From positions 186,001 through 250,000 of the forward strand of contig CANKYF010000005.1 of the NCBI GenBank assembly GCA_947487895.1: a stretch of 64,000 nt of DNA. The letters are read 5' to 3'. Both the position numbers and the translations under genes were made by a program. Positions 33,389 through 43,453 of this stretch are shown here, piece by piece. Below the pieces are notes generated by a model. It ran no database searches, had not been told where the DNA came from, and saw only the letters and a list, made by a program, of their open reading frames with translations. Numbering within the stretch: position 1 is the first letter of the stretch; each line of letters starts with the position of its first letter. Source of the DNA: an uncultured Flavobacteriaceae bacterium. GTDB lineage: Bacteria; Bacteroidota; Bacteroidia; Flavobacteriales; Flavobacteriaceae.

Positions 33389-35761
33389 ATGAATGCAATC
33401 AAAAAAGCAAAAAATTTAACAAACACTTTTGCCACGAATTGGGCAAAATTTGTAATCAAACGTAAATGGCTAGTATTATTGTTTACAATAGTTTTAGCAT
33501 TTGGTCTTGCGTCAAAAGGAAACATGGAATTTGATGGTGATTATCATGTGTTCTTTAGTGAGTCTAACCCAGAATTAGAAGCGTTTGATGCGCTTCAGGA
33601 AAAGTTTACCAAAGATGATAATGTCATTTTAGTTTTAACACCATCAAACAAAAATGTTTTTACAAAAGAAAATCTAACAGCTATTGAAGCATTAACAGCA
33701 GAAGCATGGAACACACCATATTCTTCTCGAGTTGATGCTATTACAAATTTTCAACATACAAGAGCTGAAGGTGATGATTTATATGTAGATGATTTATCAT
33801 ATGAATCAAGTCTAAAGTCTTCTGATGATATAGCAAAAATTAAAGAAATTGCGTTAAAAGAACCTTTATTGGTTAATAGAATTATAAATAAAGAAGGTAG
33901 CGTAACAGCAATTAATATCACTGTAAAACTTCCAGGAAAAAGTATTGACGAAATACCAGGAGAAGTGACACCATTTGTTAGAAAAATGGTTGCAGATTTC
34001 AAGGAAAACCATCCAAACTTTGAAGTTCATTCATCAGGATTAATACCAATGAATACTGCTTTCTTTGAAGCATCAATGAAAGACATGATGCTTACCATGA
34101 TCATGCTGGTGATAGTAGTTATAACTACATTAATACTAACTAGAAACATTTATAGCATGTTAGCTACTTTGGTAGTTGTAATGTTTTCAATTGTAAGTGC
34201 TGTTGGCTTTGTGGGGATTATGGGAATAAAACTAACACCTCCTTCAGCGGTCTTTCCAACAATGATACTTACGTTAGCAGTTGCTGATAGTATACATATC
34301 TTGGTAACAATGCTCCAAAAAATGCGTAAAGATGGTTTAAGTAAAATTGACGCATTAATAGAGTCTATGAGACTTAATTTTATGCCTGTTTTTATTACAA
34401 GTTTAACTACTGTAATTGGTTTCTTAACTATGAATTTTGGTGATGTACCTCCATTTTGGGATTTAGGAAATATTACTGCTTTTGGAATGGTAATGGCTTT
34501 TTTATTTTCAACAACAACATTACCTGCGCTAATGGCAATATTTCCTGTTAAGGTTTCAGCTAAACAAAAAGAAAGAGAAGAAAAGAAAACAGGGTGGTAT
34601 ACTAATATTGGGAACTTTGTTGTAAAACAACCAGTAAGATTAATGGTCATTTCCATATTTGCTATAGGCGGATTAACCTATTTAGCAAATCAAAATGTAT
34701 TTAATGATGAGTTCATTAATTATTTTGATAAAACAGTAGACTTTAGAAATAGTACCGATTATATAAGTGAAAATTTAACCGGTATTTACAATGTTGAGTA
34801 TGCTATTGGTAGTGGCGAAAGTGGAGGAATTAATAACCCAGAATATTTAGAACGTTTAAATGCTTTTGAAAGTTGGTTAAAAGAACAACCAGAAGTAATT
34901 CATGTAAATGCATTTAGTGAGGTAGCAAGAAGGGTGAATCGTTCTATGCATGGAGACAATGAAGCCTATTACAAAGTACCAGATAATAGAGAAGAAGCAG
35001 CACAGTACTTATTGCTTTATGAATTGTCTCTACCATTTGGTTTAGATCTTAATAATCAAATTAACGTAGATAAATCTGAAACGCGTGTTACCGTAACTAT
35101 TAAAAATGTTTCTAGTTCAGAAATGATTGCTTTCTCAAAACGTGGCGAAAAATGGTTAAGAGATAATGCACCAGAACCTATGCATGCCTTAGGAGTGAGT
35201 CCAACGCTAATGTTTTCAAAATTAGGATTTAGACAAGCCGATAGCATGTTTAATGGTAATGTAGTTGCTTTAATCTTAATATCATTAGTACTTATGATTG
35301 CTTTGAAGAACTTCAAATTAGGCTTGCTGAGTATTATCCCTAATGTAGCACCTGTTTTAGTTGGTTTTGGAATTTGGTATCTATATAAAGGGCAAATCAA
35401 TACGGGAATGGTGATTGTTTTTGGTATGACACTAGGAATTATTGTTGATGATACCGTGCATTTTATGAGCAAATTTTTAAGAGCAAGAAGAGAATTAGGG
35501 TATGATGCTAAAGAAGCTGTTGTATATGCTTTCCAAACTGTTGGAAAAGCATTAGTAACAACTACCATTGTACTTATTGCAGGATTTGCTGTATTATCTA
35601 CATCATCATTTGCATTAAATAGTTATATGGCTAGAATAACAGTAATTATAATTATTGCAGCATTAATTATAGATTTCATTCTGTTACCATCATTATTAAT
35701 TCTTACAGCAAAAAAAGAAGTTGCTACCGCTTCTAAACCTGAGGTAGCATTAGATAAATAA
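33389..35761 (+). CDS. MMPL/RND-superfamily exporter
   Basis: 790 residues with twelve predicted membrane helices in two repeats, each with a large extracytoplasmic domain after the first helix. Hydrophobic groups appear near 27-45, 227-400 and again near 620-780. Sequence such as GNMEFDGDYHVFFSESNPELEAF and FGMTLGIIVDDTVHFMSKFLRARRE marks the MMPL/HpnN type that moves lipids or hydrophobic compounds using proton motive force. Co-transcribed with a LolA-like protein and an outer-membrane barrel. Confidence 0.93.
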   Translation: MNAIKKAKNLTNTFATNWAKFVIKRKWLVLLFTIVLAFGLASKGNMEFDGDYHVFFSESNPELEAFDALQEKFTKDDNVILVLTPSNKNVFTKENLTAIEALTAEAWNTPYSSRVDAITNFQHTRAEGDDLYVDDLSYESSLKSSDDIAKIKEIALKEPLLVNRIINKEGSVTAINITVKLPGKSIDEIPGEVTPFVRKMVADFKENHPNFEVHSSGLIPMNTAFFEASMKDMMLTMIMLVIVVITTLILTRNIYSMLATLVVVMFSIVSAVGFVGIMGIKLTPPSAVFPTMILTLAVADSIHILVTMLQKMRKDGLSKIDALIESMRLNFMPVFITSLTTVIGFLTMNFGDVPPFWDLGNITAFGMVMAFLFSTTTLPALMAIFPVKVSAKQKEREEKKTGWYTNIGNFVVKQPVRLMVISIFAIGGLTYLANQNVFNDEFINYFDKTVDFRNSTDYISENLTGIYNVEYAIGSGESGGINNPEYLERLNAFESWLKEQPEVIHVNAFSEVARRVNRSMHGDNEAYYKVPDNREEAAQYLLLYELSLPFGLDLNNQINVDKSETRVTVTIKNVSSSEMIAFSKRGEKWLRDNAPEPMHALGVSPTLMFSKLGFRQADSMFNGNVVALILISLVLMIALKNFKLGLLSIIPNVAPVLVGFGIWYLYKGQINTGMVIVFGMTLGIIVDDTVHFMSKFLRARRELGYDAKEAVVYAFQTVGKALVTTTIVLIAGFAVLSTSSFALNSYMARITVIIIIAALIIDFILLPSLLILTAKKEVATASKPEVALDK

Positions 35762-35787
35762 ATTAGAAATAGAAACAAATCAAACAA

Positions 35788-36561
35788 ATGAAAAAAATAC
35801 TAGTATTACTTGTTTTAACATTAAGTATCACGTACACAAATGCACAATCTGCTGAAGCTAGAGGATTAGAAATTGCTAAAGCAGCAGAAAAAGCAGATTT
35901 AGGATTTGGAAGTTCTATTGTAGACTTAAAAATGACCTTAAAAAATAAAAATGGTCAAACAAGTGAACGCTCATTGACAACTAAAACGCTTGAATTAACT
36001 GAAGATGGTGATAAATCTTTAATCGTTTTTAATAGCCCTAAAGATGTAAAAGGAACTTCAACTTTAACCTTTACACATAAAATTGGGTCTGATGATCAAT
36101 GGTTGTTTTTACCTTCAATTAAAAGGGTGAAAAGAATTTCTTCAAATAACAAATCAGGACCTTTTGTTGGCAGTGAATTTGCCTATGAGGATTTATCATC
36201 TCAAGAAGTTGAAAAATACACCTATAAGTTTTTAGAAGAAAAAGGCGATTTATTAATAGTAGAACAAGATCCTGTAGATCCAAAATCTGGTTATACAAGA
36301 AGAGTGATTACCTATAATAAAAGCAAAGGCTATAGAATTGAAACAGCAGAATTCTATGACAGAAAGAATGCTTTATTAAAAACACTAACATATAGTGATT
36401 ATAAATTGTATAAGAACAAATTTTGGAGAGCATCAAAATTTCATATGGTGAATCACCAAAGTAATAAAGAAACCATTTTAAACTTCAATAATTACAATTT
36501 TGAAGCTAATTTAACAGATGATGATTTCACACAAGCAGCATTACAAAGAGCTGGAAAATAA
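35788..36561 (+). CDS. LolA-like outer-membrane lipoprotein-sorting protein
   Basis: 257 residues with a signal peptide (1-19, TNA-QS). The LolA-like half-barrel of the PF17131 type has LIVFNSPKDVKGTSTLTFTHKIGSDDQWLFLPSIKRVKRISS and YEDLSSQEVEKYTYKFL. It likely carries a hydrophobic cargo across the periplasm between the MMPL exporter (26 bases upstream) and the outer-membrane protein that follows. Confidence 0.9.
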   Translation: MKKILVLLVLTLSITYTNAQSAEARGLEIAKAAEKADLGFGSSIVDLKMTLKNKNGQTSERSLTTKTLELTEDGDKSLIVFNSPKDVKGTSTLTFTHKIGSDDQWLFLPSIKRVKRISSNNKSGPFVGSEFAYEDLSSQEVEKYTYKFLEEKGDLLIVEQDPVDPKSGYTRRVITYNKSKGYRIETAEFYDRKNALLKTLTYSDYKLYKNKFWRASKFHMVNHQSNKETILNFNNYNFEANLTDDDFTQAALQRAGK

Positions 36562-36655
36562 CCACTTGGTTGGTGACTAACTTAGTTTGATTAATGGTTG
36601 AAAATCGGGGCGTGGTTTTATAAGTGCGTCTCGGTTTTCTTTTTAACTATAAGTA

Positions 36656-37855
36656 ATGAGAATTAATAAATTTATATTAAGCTTAGGTTTATTCTTAATG
36701 TGTTTCTTTTTGTTTTCACAAGATAAAAAAGTATCACATGATTTTGAATTAGAGATAGGTACAGAGTACCGTTATTTTTTAGATGAAGGTCAATTTAATG
36801 GGCAAAAACAACATTTCCCATCATTATCGATTCAACCAGAATATGCAATAGACTGGAATGATGGTGAAGAAAGTTTAAATGCTGCCGCTTTTTTTAGATT
36901 AGATGTCGATGACCCAAGGACACATTGGGATATCCGTGAATTATATTATCAAAAATCTAAGGATAATTGGGAGTTTAACGTAGGTCTTAAAAAAGTATTT
37001 TGGGGCGTTATAGAGAGCAGCCATTTAGTAGATATTATAAATCAAACAGATGCTGTAGAGTCTTTTGATGGTGAACAAAAATTGGGGCAACCCATGGCTC
37101 AATTTGTGTTAACAACTAATAAAATAGGAACCTTTAATTTTTTCTATTTACCATATCATAGAAAGCGTACTTTTTCGGGAGAAAAGGGACGTTTTAGATT
37201 TCCAATAGTCATTGATAAAGATGATATAGGTTATGAAAGTAATGCTGAAGAGTGGCACCAAGATTTTGCATTTAGGTGGTCTCACTATTTTGGTGCTTTT
37301 GATATTGGAGTATCACATTTTTACGGCACAGGTAGAGAACCTCTTTTTATGTTTGATACTACAGGGAATATTAATGCATTTTACCCAATAATAAATCAAA
37401 CAGGATTAGACCTTCAAGCAACTCATAATGCTTTTTTATGGAAACTAGAATCTATTTATAGAAATGCAGATGCACAAGACTTTTTGGCTTTTGCCGCAGG
37501 ATTAGAATATACGTTTAGTAATATTGATGGGAATGGTTTAGACATTGGTTTACTTGGAGAATATTTATATGATGAACGTGATGAACTAGCATTAAATGCC
37601 TTCCAAAATGATGTATTTTTTGGAAGTAGAATAGCTTTTAACGATACACAAGATACTTCTATCTTGCTAGGAGGAATAGCAGATTTAGAATCTAGTAGTA
37701 AAATATTTAGTATAGAAGCTTCTAGAAGATTTGGTAGTAGTTGGACAGCAGAAATTGAAACGAGGCTTTTTAGCTCCATAGATACTAATGAATTTATACT
37801 CACAAACTTTAAAGATGATAGTTTTTTTAAATTAAGTATATCAAGGTTTTTTTAA
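36656..37855 (+). CDS. Outer-membrane beta-barrel protein of the export module
   Basis: 399 residues with a signal peptide (about 1-21, FSQ-DK), many alternating amphipathic strands and a C-terminal Phe (KLSISRFF), the usual sign for barrel assembly. It resembles the DUF1302-type partner found next to RND exporters and DUF1329/LolA-like proteins in Proteobacteria; this analogy is inference. Placed after the LolA-like gene with a 94-base gap. Confidence 0.82.
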   Translation: MRINKFILSLGLFLMCFFLFSQDKKVSHDFELEIGTEYRYFLDEGQFNGQKQHFPSLSIQPEYAIDWNDGEESLNAAAFFRLDVDDPRTHWDIRELYYQKSKDNWEFNVGLKKVFWGVIESSHLVDIINQTDAVESFDGEQKLGQPMAQFVLTTNKIGTFNFFYLPYHRKRTFSGEKGRFRFPIVIDKDDIGYESNAEEWHQDFAFRWSHYFGAFDIGVSHFYGTGREPLFMFDTTGNINAFYPIINQTGLDLQATHNAFLWKLESIYRNADAQDFLAFAAGLEYTFSNIDGNGLDIGLLGEYLYDERDELALNAFQNDVFFGSRIAFNDTQDTSILLGGIADLESSSKIFSIEASRRFGSSWTAEIETRLFSSIDTNEFILTNFKDDSFFKLSISRFF

Positions 37856-37868
37856 GGTATGGTGTATT

Positions 37869-38105
37869 ATGGAAAACAGGTTTCCTGAAACATATAACTT
37901 TAACGATTTTCAATTAATTTTTAATGAATGTGTAACCGAACTTGAGAATCAAAATGATTTAAACTTTCAGGGTGATATTAATCTGGTAAGTCAATTTTTA
38001 ATAAGTAGTTGGTTTGGGGTTTTGTTATTAAAGATAAAAAAAGATAAAGAAAGTAATCCTATTGAAGGTTTTAGAGATTTTATTCTTCAGCAGTTAACGA
38101 ATTAA
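37869..38105 (+). CDS. Small protein resembling a TetR C-terminal ligand domain, without HTH
   Basis: 78 residues. The second half, VSQFLISSWFGVLLLKIKKDKESNPIEGFRDFILQQL, has the helix pattern of the last two helices of AcuR-type TetR proteins. There is no helix-turn-helix, and the region upstream in the same frame is occupied by the barrel gene in another frame. It may be a remnant of a second repressor or a small dimerisation partner. Starts 13 bases after the barrel gene. Confidence 0.55.
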   Translation: MENRFPETYNFNDFQLIFNECVTELENQNDLNFQGDINLVSQFLISSWFGVLLLKIKKDKESNPIEGFRDFILQQLTN

Positions 38106-38156
38106 AAGTATTATATTAAGGAGCACTTTACGATAGTGCTTTTTGTAACCAAAATA

Positions 38157-38193
38157 AAAAGACCTGAAAATATTATTTATCAGGTCTTTTGTC
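38157..38193. terminator. Bidirectional terminator
   Basis: The stem AAAGACCTGA / TCAGGTCTTT with T-run separates the TetR/RND module from the 3' end of the convergent Nit1C operon. Confidence 0.8.
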
Positions 38194-38209
38194 TAAGGAA
38201 AATTAAGAA

Positions 38210-39481
38210 TTACCTACGGTTAAGACAAGTCTCTGCTGTTTCGTTTTCTGTAAAACAATTAATAATATGTTGGGCAAGGTATTCGGCATCTTGACTTACA
38301 TGAGAAAACCTACCACTACCCCATGTATGTAACCATGGTAAACCTATAAAGTATAACCCATTTTCTTTTGTAACACCTCTTTGGTATTCAGGAAAACCTC
38401 TTTCATCAAAAATTTCTGGAAATTCTACCCATTTATAGTCAACTTTAAATCCAGTACACCAAATAATAGTTTTAATGTTTTCATTTATTAAATCTACAGG
38501 TAAACTATTTGATCGTGTAGGTTCCCATGGTGCTGTATATTTTTCTCCTTTTGGCGCATCAATATTATTGATCTCAATATACTCATCTATATTACTTTGA
38601 ATTCTGTTATATGTTTTGTCAGCTTCATCTAGATTAAATTTCAGATCATCTTGAAAAATTATATTGGAATCATCAGCATCCATAATTTGACCTCTAAGTT
38701 CAATACCTTCCATGGCTAGCTTTCTTAAATCAATATCTCTTCCGCCATCTCTTCCAGTTAAGTAATGGTTAGTTTTATGTCTTGCTTCTTCAGGATCTGG
38801 GTGCATTTCAATTGGTCTGTCATAATACCCCATTTCTTCAAGCCATTCTACAGAGTCTTTGCCTCTATAGGTTCTAGGGGCTCTAGGTGCAGTACCTACA
38901 CTTAGATACACTTTTCTTCCTGCTATATGCAAATCTTCGGCAATTTGCGCTCCTGATTGACCAGAGCCTATAACCAATACACTTCCTTCTGCACATTGCT
39001 CCGGGTTTTTATAATCTGCAGAATGAATTTGAGTAACTTCTTTACTTATTTTTTTGCCCATTGGAAGCATAAAGGGAATATGATAAGCACCTGTTGCTAC
39101 AATGACTTTATCTGCTGTGAATTTCCCAATGGATGTATCTATATAGAAAATATCTTCACCTTCTTTTTTGTATGTCTTGTAAACCTCAACACTTCCTTTA
39201 ATGGGAGGGTTAAAAGATGCGGCATAACGTTTTACATAGTCTACTATTTCATCTTTCAACATGAAGCCTTTAGGATCATTACCATCATAACTAAACCCTG
39301 GAAGTCTACATTGCCAATTTGGGGTTACTAAACAAAAAGAGTCCCAGCGGTGTTTTTTCCATGAATCACCAATTTCTCCTCGGTCTAAGATTAAATGTTT
39401 TATATTTTCTTTTTTTAGACAATAACTAGCCGATAAACCTGCTTGTCCACCGCCAACTATGATTACTTGATAATGAGCCAT
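38210..39481 (-). CDS. MSMEG_0569-family flavin-dependent oxidoreductase (Nit1C)
   Basis: A 423-residue FMO-like flavoprotein. An N-terminal FAD-binding fold has VIIVGGGQAGLSASYCLK; a second dinucleotide fold has VLVIGSGQSGAQIAEDLH (NADPH). FKVDYKWVEFPEIFDERGFP and GLPWLHTWGSGRFSHV are typical of the family. It is the last gene of the Nit1C operon. The family's substrate is not established; an oxidative step on the nitrile/cyanide-derived compound is inferred. It lies 12 bases after the MSMEG_0570 gene. Confidence 0.9.
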   Translation of the reverse strand: MAHYQVIIVGGGQAGLSASYCLKKENIKHLILDRGEIGDSWKKHRWDSFCLVTPNWQCRLPGFSYDGNDPKGFMLKDEIVDYVKRYAASFNPPIKGSVEVYKTYKKEGEDIFYIDTSIGKFTADKVIVATGAYHIPFMLPMGKKISKEVTQIHSADYKNPEQCAEGSVLVIGSGQSGAQIAEDLHIAGRKVYLSVGTAPRAPRTYRGKDSVEWLEEMGYYDRPIEMHPDPEEARHKTNHYLTGRDGGRDIDLRKLAMEGIELRGQIMDADDSNIIFQDDLKFNLDEADKTYNRIQSNIDEYIEINNIDAPKGEKYTAPWEPTRSNSLPVDLINENIKTIIWCTGFKVDYKWVEFPEIFDERGFPEYQRGVTKENGLYFIGLPWLHTWGSGRFSHVSQDAEYLAQHIINCFTENETAETCLNRR

Positions 39482-39493
39482 CTTGATTTGCTT

Positions 39494-39772
39494 TTAATTA
39501 ATTGATATTATTTTTACAGTGTTTTGTGCATCGTATTCTTTGCATTTTTTAGATATACGGGATGCCTCTGCCATGGCACTGGTACAGGCGTAACCAAATT
39601 TTTTGCGAACCCTTTCACTGGCTTCATTTAAACCTTGGTTGCATTGATTTAAAAAGATGTCTATTTTGAGTGTGTTACCAGCTTCAAAGTAGTCTTCTAT
39701 AACGCTTGAAGGTGAGTAAACTTTATCTACTTCTTTGTCCGGCCATTCAATATTTATATAAGTTATTGGCAT
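39494..39772 (-). CDS. MSMEG_0570-family nitrogen-starvation protein (Nit1C)
   Basis: A 92-residue small protein that opens with the family pattern MPITYINIEWPDKEVDKVYSPSSVIEDYF and has two further Cys residues (NQCNQG, ACTSAMAEASRIS). Biochemical role unknown; assigned by sequence feel and, above all, its fixed place between the AIR-synthase-like gene (3-base gap) and the flavoprotein. Confidence 0.83.
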   Translation of the reverse strand: MPITYINIEWPDKEVDKVYSPSSVIEDYFEAGNTLKIDIFLNQCNQGLNEASERVRKKFGYACTSAMAEASRISKKCKEYDAQNTVKIISIN

Positions 39773-39775
39773 ATG

Positions 39776-40738
39776 CTAAAATTTTATGTTTTGGTTTTTA
39801 TAACTAATTATTAATTCGTTTTTAGTAGTAATATTTCCAATACGGTCACAATTGATGCCGTTTTCAAGGAACAGATTTGTTATTTGCGTTACATTTTGTT
39901 CAGTACAGCTAAGGAGATAGCCATAACTGGGGAAACTTACCAGCCATTTTTCCCATGGTATATCATTAGGTTTTGTAATAGATTCTAGATTAATATGAGC
40001 TCCAACTTTAGAGGAATTCAATAACATTAATAAAGTACCTATAATGCCACCCATACTAATATCTTTGGCTGTGTAGCTCCATTGGTTGTTTGCTATTTCA
40101 TAAGGTAATTTAACCCTTTGCTGTAAAGTAGATGCTTGAGTGTTAGTACTTGCATTCCAAAAAGGATAATCTTTATAATAAGCACCGTTTTGGTCAAGCG
40201 CAAGAAGTATAACGTCATTAGGTTTTGCGTTAAAACTTGTTAGGAGGTTTTTTGATGCTTTCCCTAAAATGGAGACGCTTAAAGCTTTACATTTAGAACG
40301 GTAACAGGTGTGTCCGCCAACAATTGGAACACCATATGTTTTTGATGCAGTCATCATGCCTTCCCAAACGGCTTTACTGTCATCTGCATCAGATGCATAA
40401 ATGGTATCTGTAACTGCAATGGGAAGACCTCCCATGGCACATATGTCACTTATATTTACCATAACAGCCGAGTAACCCGCAAACCAAGGATCTTGATTTA
40501 AAAAGGGAGTTACAATGCCCTCAGCGGCTAGCAGTAGGTGGCTGCCATCTTTTTGTAAAATGGCTGCGGCATCATCGCCTAAAATCACATCAGAACTAGC
40601 TTCAGGGAAGTAAATACTACTCTTAATAGAATTTCCAATATGCTTATAGGTTTGAGCAATGGTTTTCTTGTCTAAGACATCTTTATGTTGTCTTAATGCT
40701 TCTACTAAAGTTGTGATATTTTCTAGAGCTGTAACCAT
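39776..40738 (-). CDS. Sll0787-family AIR-synthase-like (PurM-type) protein (Nit1C)
   Basis: 320 residues of the PurM/SelD/HypE ATP-binding fold. It shows the nucleotide/metal motif GDDAAAI, VNISDICAMGGLPIAV and GGHTCYRSKC. Members of this superfamily activate a substrate with ATP. In Mycobacterium the acetyltransferase and this domain are found in closely related or fused MSMEG_0567-type proteins; here they are separate genes 6 bases apart. Substrate unknown. Confidence 0.88.
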   Translation of the reverse strand: MVTALENITTLVEALRQHKDVLDKKTIAQTYKHIGNSIKSSIYFPEASSDVILGDDAAAILQKDGSHLLLAAEGIVTPFLNQDPWFAGYSAVMVNISDICAMGGLPIAVTDTIYASDADDSKAVWEGMMTASKTYGVPIVGGHTCYRSKCKALSVSILGKASKNLLTSFNAKPNDVILLALDQNGAYYKDYPFWNASTNTQASTLQQRVKLPYEIANNQWSYTAKDISMGGIIGTLLMLLNSSKVGAHINLESITKPNDIPWEKWLVSFPSYGYLLSCTEQNVTQITNLFLENGINCDRIGNITTKNELIISYKNQNIKF

Positions 40739-40744
40739 GAGTAT

Positions 40745-41365
40745 TTACGCTGCATTTTGAATGGATATTAATGACTTTACATCTTTTACTTTTCCATTGT
40801 AGATAGGTGTAGGCGGATATGCTTTAAGGTTGGCTTCCATAAGGTGATGTTTTATACCATGTAGGTCAACCTCATCTATAACATGCCATTGTAATCTTTT
40901 AAAAAGTTTTACATTTTGAGTTTGTACATAGGCAGAGAATTTATCACAACCAATGTAGTTTGCCAGAGACACCGCTCTGTATATTAAACCTGCTGCGACA
41001 GATAATTCACAAAGAGAAGAGATGCCTTCTGTTTTAAAAAGATTTGGACAGGTATATTTTGAGAACGACCTATATTCTTTAATGACGCCTAATCTGCCTC
41101 CAAACCATTCGCGTTTTTTTGATTCGTAAATTCTAACCACACCTACTACTTTATCGGGCGCCCCCAAATAATGGTTAATGGCTATTATAGGTACAGAACA
41201 ATAATCAAATTTATCATAATCGCTACCTTCAAAAATACCCTGTTCGTTACAAAAAATTGATTTTCTTGTGTTATAGTAAGCATCAAGTTGTGTTTGGTTA
41301 CTAGGGATATTAATGTCTATGAAGTTTTGTCGTTTATGTTTGTTATCGGTCTCAAAGTAAATCAT
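40745..41365 (-). CDS. MSMEG_0567/Sll0786-family N-acetyltransferase (Nit1C)
   Basis: A 206-residue GNAT-like protein. The acetyl-CoA-binding core is weakly visible around VVGVVRIYESK and CELSVAAGLIYRAVSLANYIG, with the conserved end LFKRLQWHVIDEVDLHGIKHHLMEANL. The natural acceptor is unknown. It overlaps the radical SAM gene by 4 bases, indicating translational coupling. Confidence 0.87.
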   Translation of the reverse strand: MIYFETDNKHKRQNFIDINIPSNQTQLDAYYNTRKSIFCNEQGIFEGSDYDKFDYCSVPIIAINHYLGAPDKVVGVVRIYESKKREWFGGRLGVIKEYRSFSKYTCPNLFKTEGISSLCELSVAAGLIYRAVSLANYIGCDKFSAYVQTQNVKLFKRLQWHVIDEVDLHGIKHHLMEANLKAYPPTPIYNGKVKDVKSLISIQNAA

Positions 41366-42483
41366 GACGCATATTTTTTTTCAAATGAAGAGAGTGTAGA
41401 ACAGGCACCACATTTGGCACAACCAGATTCTAAAGTATTTGAGGTCATACCAGCTTTTACTAATTGTTGTGCTAAAGGGTCTAATATGCTATGCATAAAA
41501 TCTTTATCGGGGGATTTATGATTTTGTAAAGGCGTATTTCTAACGGGAACAAACGGAACAACAAAGGGGTATACGCCTATGTCTATTAGTTTGTTAGACA
41601 TGTCTATGATTTCTCTTTCAGTGTCTCCCAATCCAGCAAGTATGTAGGTGCTAACATTACCCTTACCAAATACTCTAACGGCACTTTTAAAGGCTTCAAA
41701 GTAAAATGGTATAGAAACTTCAGCTTTACCGGGCATAATTTTATGTCTAACGCGGTCTGAAACGGCTTCCAGATGCATACCTATGGAACTTGCCCCTGCA
41801 TCTTTTAATTTTGTAAACCAGTTAAAGTCATCTGGTGGTTCACATTGAACTTGTATAGGAATATCTATTGCTTCCTTCACAGCCAGTACACTTTCAAATA
41901 AGATTTTGGCACCTCTGTCTGAACTGGAAGGTGTACCTGTAGTCATTATAAATTGCTTAATACCATCTAGCTCTACTGCGGTTTTGGCAACTTCGGCAAG
42001 TTGAAAGGGCTTTTTATAAGCAATAGTGGTATCGTAATTTAAAGATTCTCCTATAGCACAGAATTGACAAGACGTGTCTTTATTTTTATATCTCATGCAA
42101 TTTTGCAAAACGGTTGTCGCCAATACATCTTTACTGTGCAGTCGGGCAATTTTCCAAAAGGGAATACCATCAGAGCTTTTTTCTTTATAGAATTTAGGTT
42201 CACCTACAAAGCGAATGGTAGTAATAGTTTCACCGTTTTGCTTTAAAGACGCATAACCCATTTTTGATGGCGTACTAGCCGTAAATGGTGATTTTTTAGC
42301 GGCGTTACTATACACAGGTATCATCAAAGTAGAATTAAAAATGGTAACAGCCTTATGGTCTGTGGGACCAGCGCCCCCTTGACGCGAGGTTAAATCTTCA
42401 GATTGTTCTAAACGAATACCTTGTGTTTGAATATCATTTAAAAGCGCATAGTTATGCTCCTGTTGTATTAATGTACTGTTCAT
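41362..42483 (-). CDS. MSMEG_0568-family radical SAM protein (Nit1C)
   Basis: 373 residues. The radical SAM cluster cysteines are Cys129, Cys139 and Cys142 in the pattern CX9CX2C ([14 protein letters not shown]), not the usual CX3CX2C. A C-terminal CAKCGAC (355, 358, 361) may bind an auxiliary cluster. The opening [23 protein letters not shown] is a family hallmark. It overlaps the nitrilase gene by 32 bases. Its reaction is unknown but it is a constant member of Nit1C clusters. Confidence 0.92.
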   Translation of the reverse strand: MNSTLIQQEHNYALLNDIQTQGIRLEQSEDLTSRQGGAGPTDHKAVTIFNSTLMIPVYSNAAKKSPFTASTPSKMGYASLKQNGETITTIRFVGEPKFYKEKSSDGIPFWKIARLHSKDVLATTVLQNCMRYKNKDTSCQFCAIGESLNYDTTIAYKKPFQLAEVAKTAVELDGIKQFIMTTGTPSSSDRGAKILFESVLAVKEAIDIPIQVQCEPPDDFNWFTKLKDAGASSIGMHLEAVSDRVRHKIMPGKAEVSIPFYFEAFKSAVRVFGKGNVSTYILAGLGDTEREIIDMSNKLIDIGVYPFVVPFVPVRNTPLQNHKSPDKDFMHSILDPLAQQLVKAGMTSNTLESGCAKCGACSTLSSFEKKYAS

Positions 42484-43435
42484 ATTCCTTCTCGTTTAAT
42501 GGTTTGGATGTATACAATAAACTCTTAGGGTTATTGTCAATGTTCAACGATAGCAATTCTGGTCTTGAATAATGCCCCACAGAGTCCATCATACGTTTTC
42601 TTTTGGTTATTAAGCTCATATCCATATCTGCGTATGCTATACCTTCACCTTCAGTGATAACGTCTGAAATAATTTGGCCTTCTGGTGATATTATGGCTGT
42701 AAAGCAACCTTTGTCTAAAACATTTTGCATTTTAGGGTCTTCCGTAATTTTTTGTACTTGTTCAGGATACAGGTATCCCGTAGAATTAATGACGAAACAC
42801 CCAGATTCTAAAGCGTGATGCCTCATAGTCACTTCCATTTGATCAGCAAATATTTGTCCTACCATAGAACCTGGAAATTGGCTGCAGTGAATTTCCTCAT
42901 GATCGTTCATTAGCGCAAATCTGGCAAGTGGGTTGTAATGCTCCCAACATGCCAGCGCACCAATTCTTCCAATGGTGGTGTCTACGGCTTTTAATCCGCT
43001 AGCATCACCTTGACCCCATATCATTCTTTCGTGATATGTAGGTGTAATTTTTCTACGTTTTAATACAAGTTTACCTGTAGTGTCAAAGATTAACTGCGTG
43101 TTGTAAAGTGTGCCTTTGTCCCGTTCATTCACTCCCAGTACAACAACAATGGTGTGCTTTTTTGCAAGATTTCCAATGAAGTCAGTATCCTTACTAGGTA
43201 CCACCACAGCTTCTTCATAGAGCTTTAAATGGTCTTTCTTTATGGTTACCGCTGGTTGTATAAAAGAGAAATAAGGATAGTTTGGTACAAATGTTTCAGG
43301 AAAAACAATAATATCTGCATTATTGCTACTCGCTTTCGCAATAGCATCTGCTACTTTTCCAAGCGTACCTAATTTACTATCTAGAACAGGTGATATTTGT
43401 ACAGCTGCTGCTTTAACTACGGGCTTTTTAAACAT
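42452..43435 (-). CDS. Nitrilase of the Nit6803 type (Nit1C)
   Basis: A 327-residue carbon-nitrogen hydrolase that turns nitriles into the carboxylic acid and ammonia. The catalytic triad is Glu47 ([13 protein letters not shown]), Lys129 ([16 protein letters not shown]) and Cys163 ([15 protein letters not shown]). It belongs with the cyanobacterial Nit6803/Nit1 group by its context and by the WGQGDASGL segment. In cyanide-assimilating bacteria this cluster's nitrilase is thought to act on an organic nitrile formed from cyanide. 18 bases after the Sll0783-family gene. Confidence 0.95.
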   Translation of the reverse strand: MFKKPVVKAAAVQISPVLDSKLGTLGKVADAIAKASSNNADIIVFPETFVPNYPYFSFIQPAVTIKKDHLKLYEEAVVVPSKDTDFIGNLAKKHTIVVVLGVNERDKGTLYNTQLIFDTTGKLVLKRRKITPTYHERMIWGQGDASGLKAVDTTIGRIGALACWEHYNPLARFALMNDHEEIHCSQFPGSMVGQIFADQMEVTMRHHALESGCFVINSTGYLYPEQVQKITEDPKMQNVLDKGCFTAIISPEGQIISDVITEGEGIAYADMDMSLITKRKRMMDSVGHYSRPELLSLNIDNNPKSLLYTSKPLNEKEYEQYINTTGA

Positions 43436-43453
43436 TGTATCAGTATTTTAAGT

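Noticed and set aside
34150-34656. Long minus-strand frame in the MMPL exporter gene
   Set aside because: Shadow of membrane-helix codons; no start context and no conserved motif.
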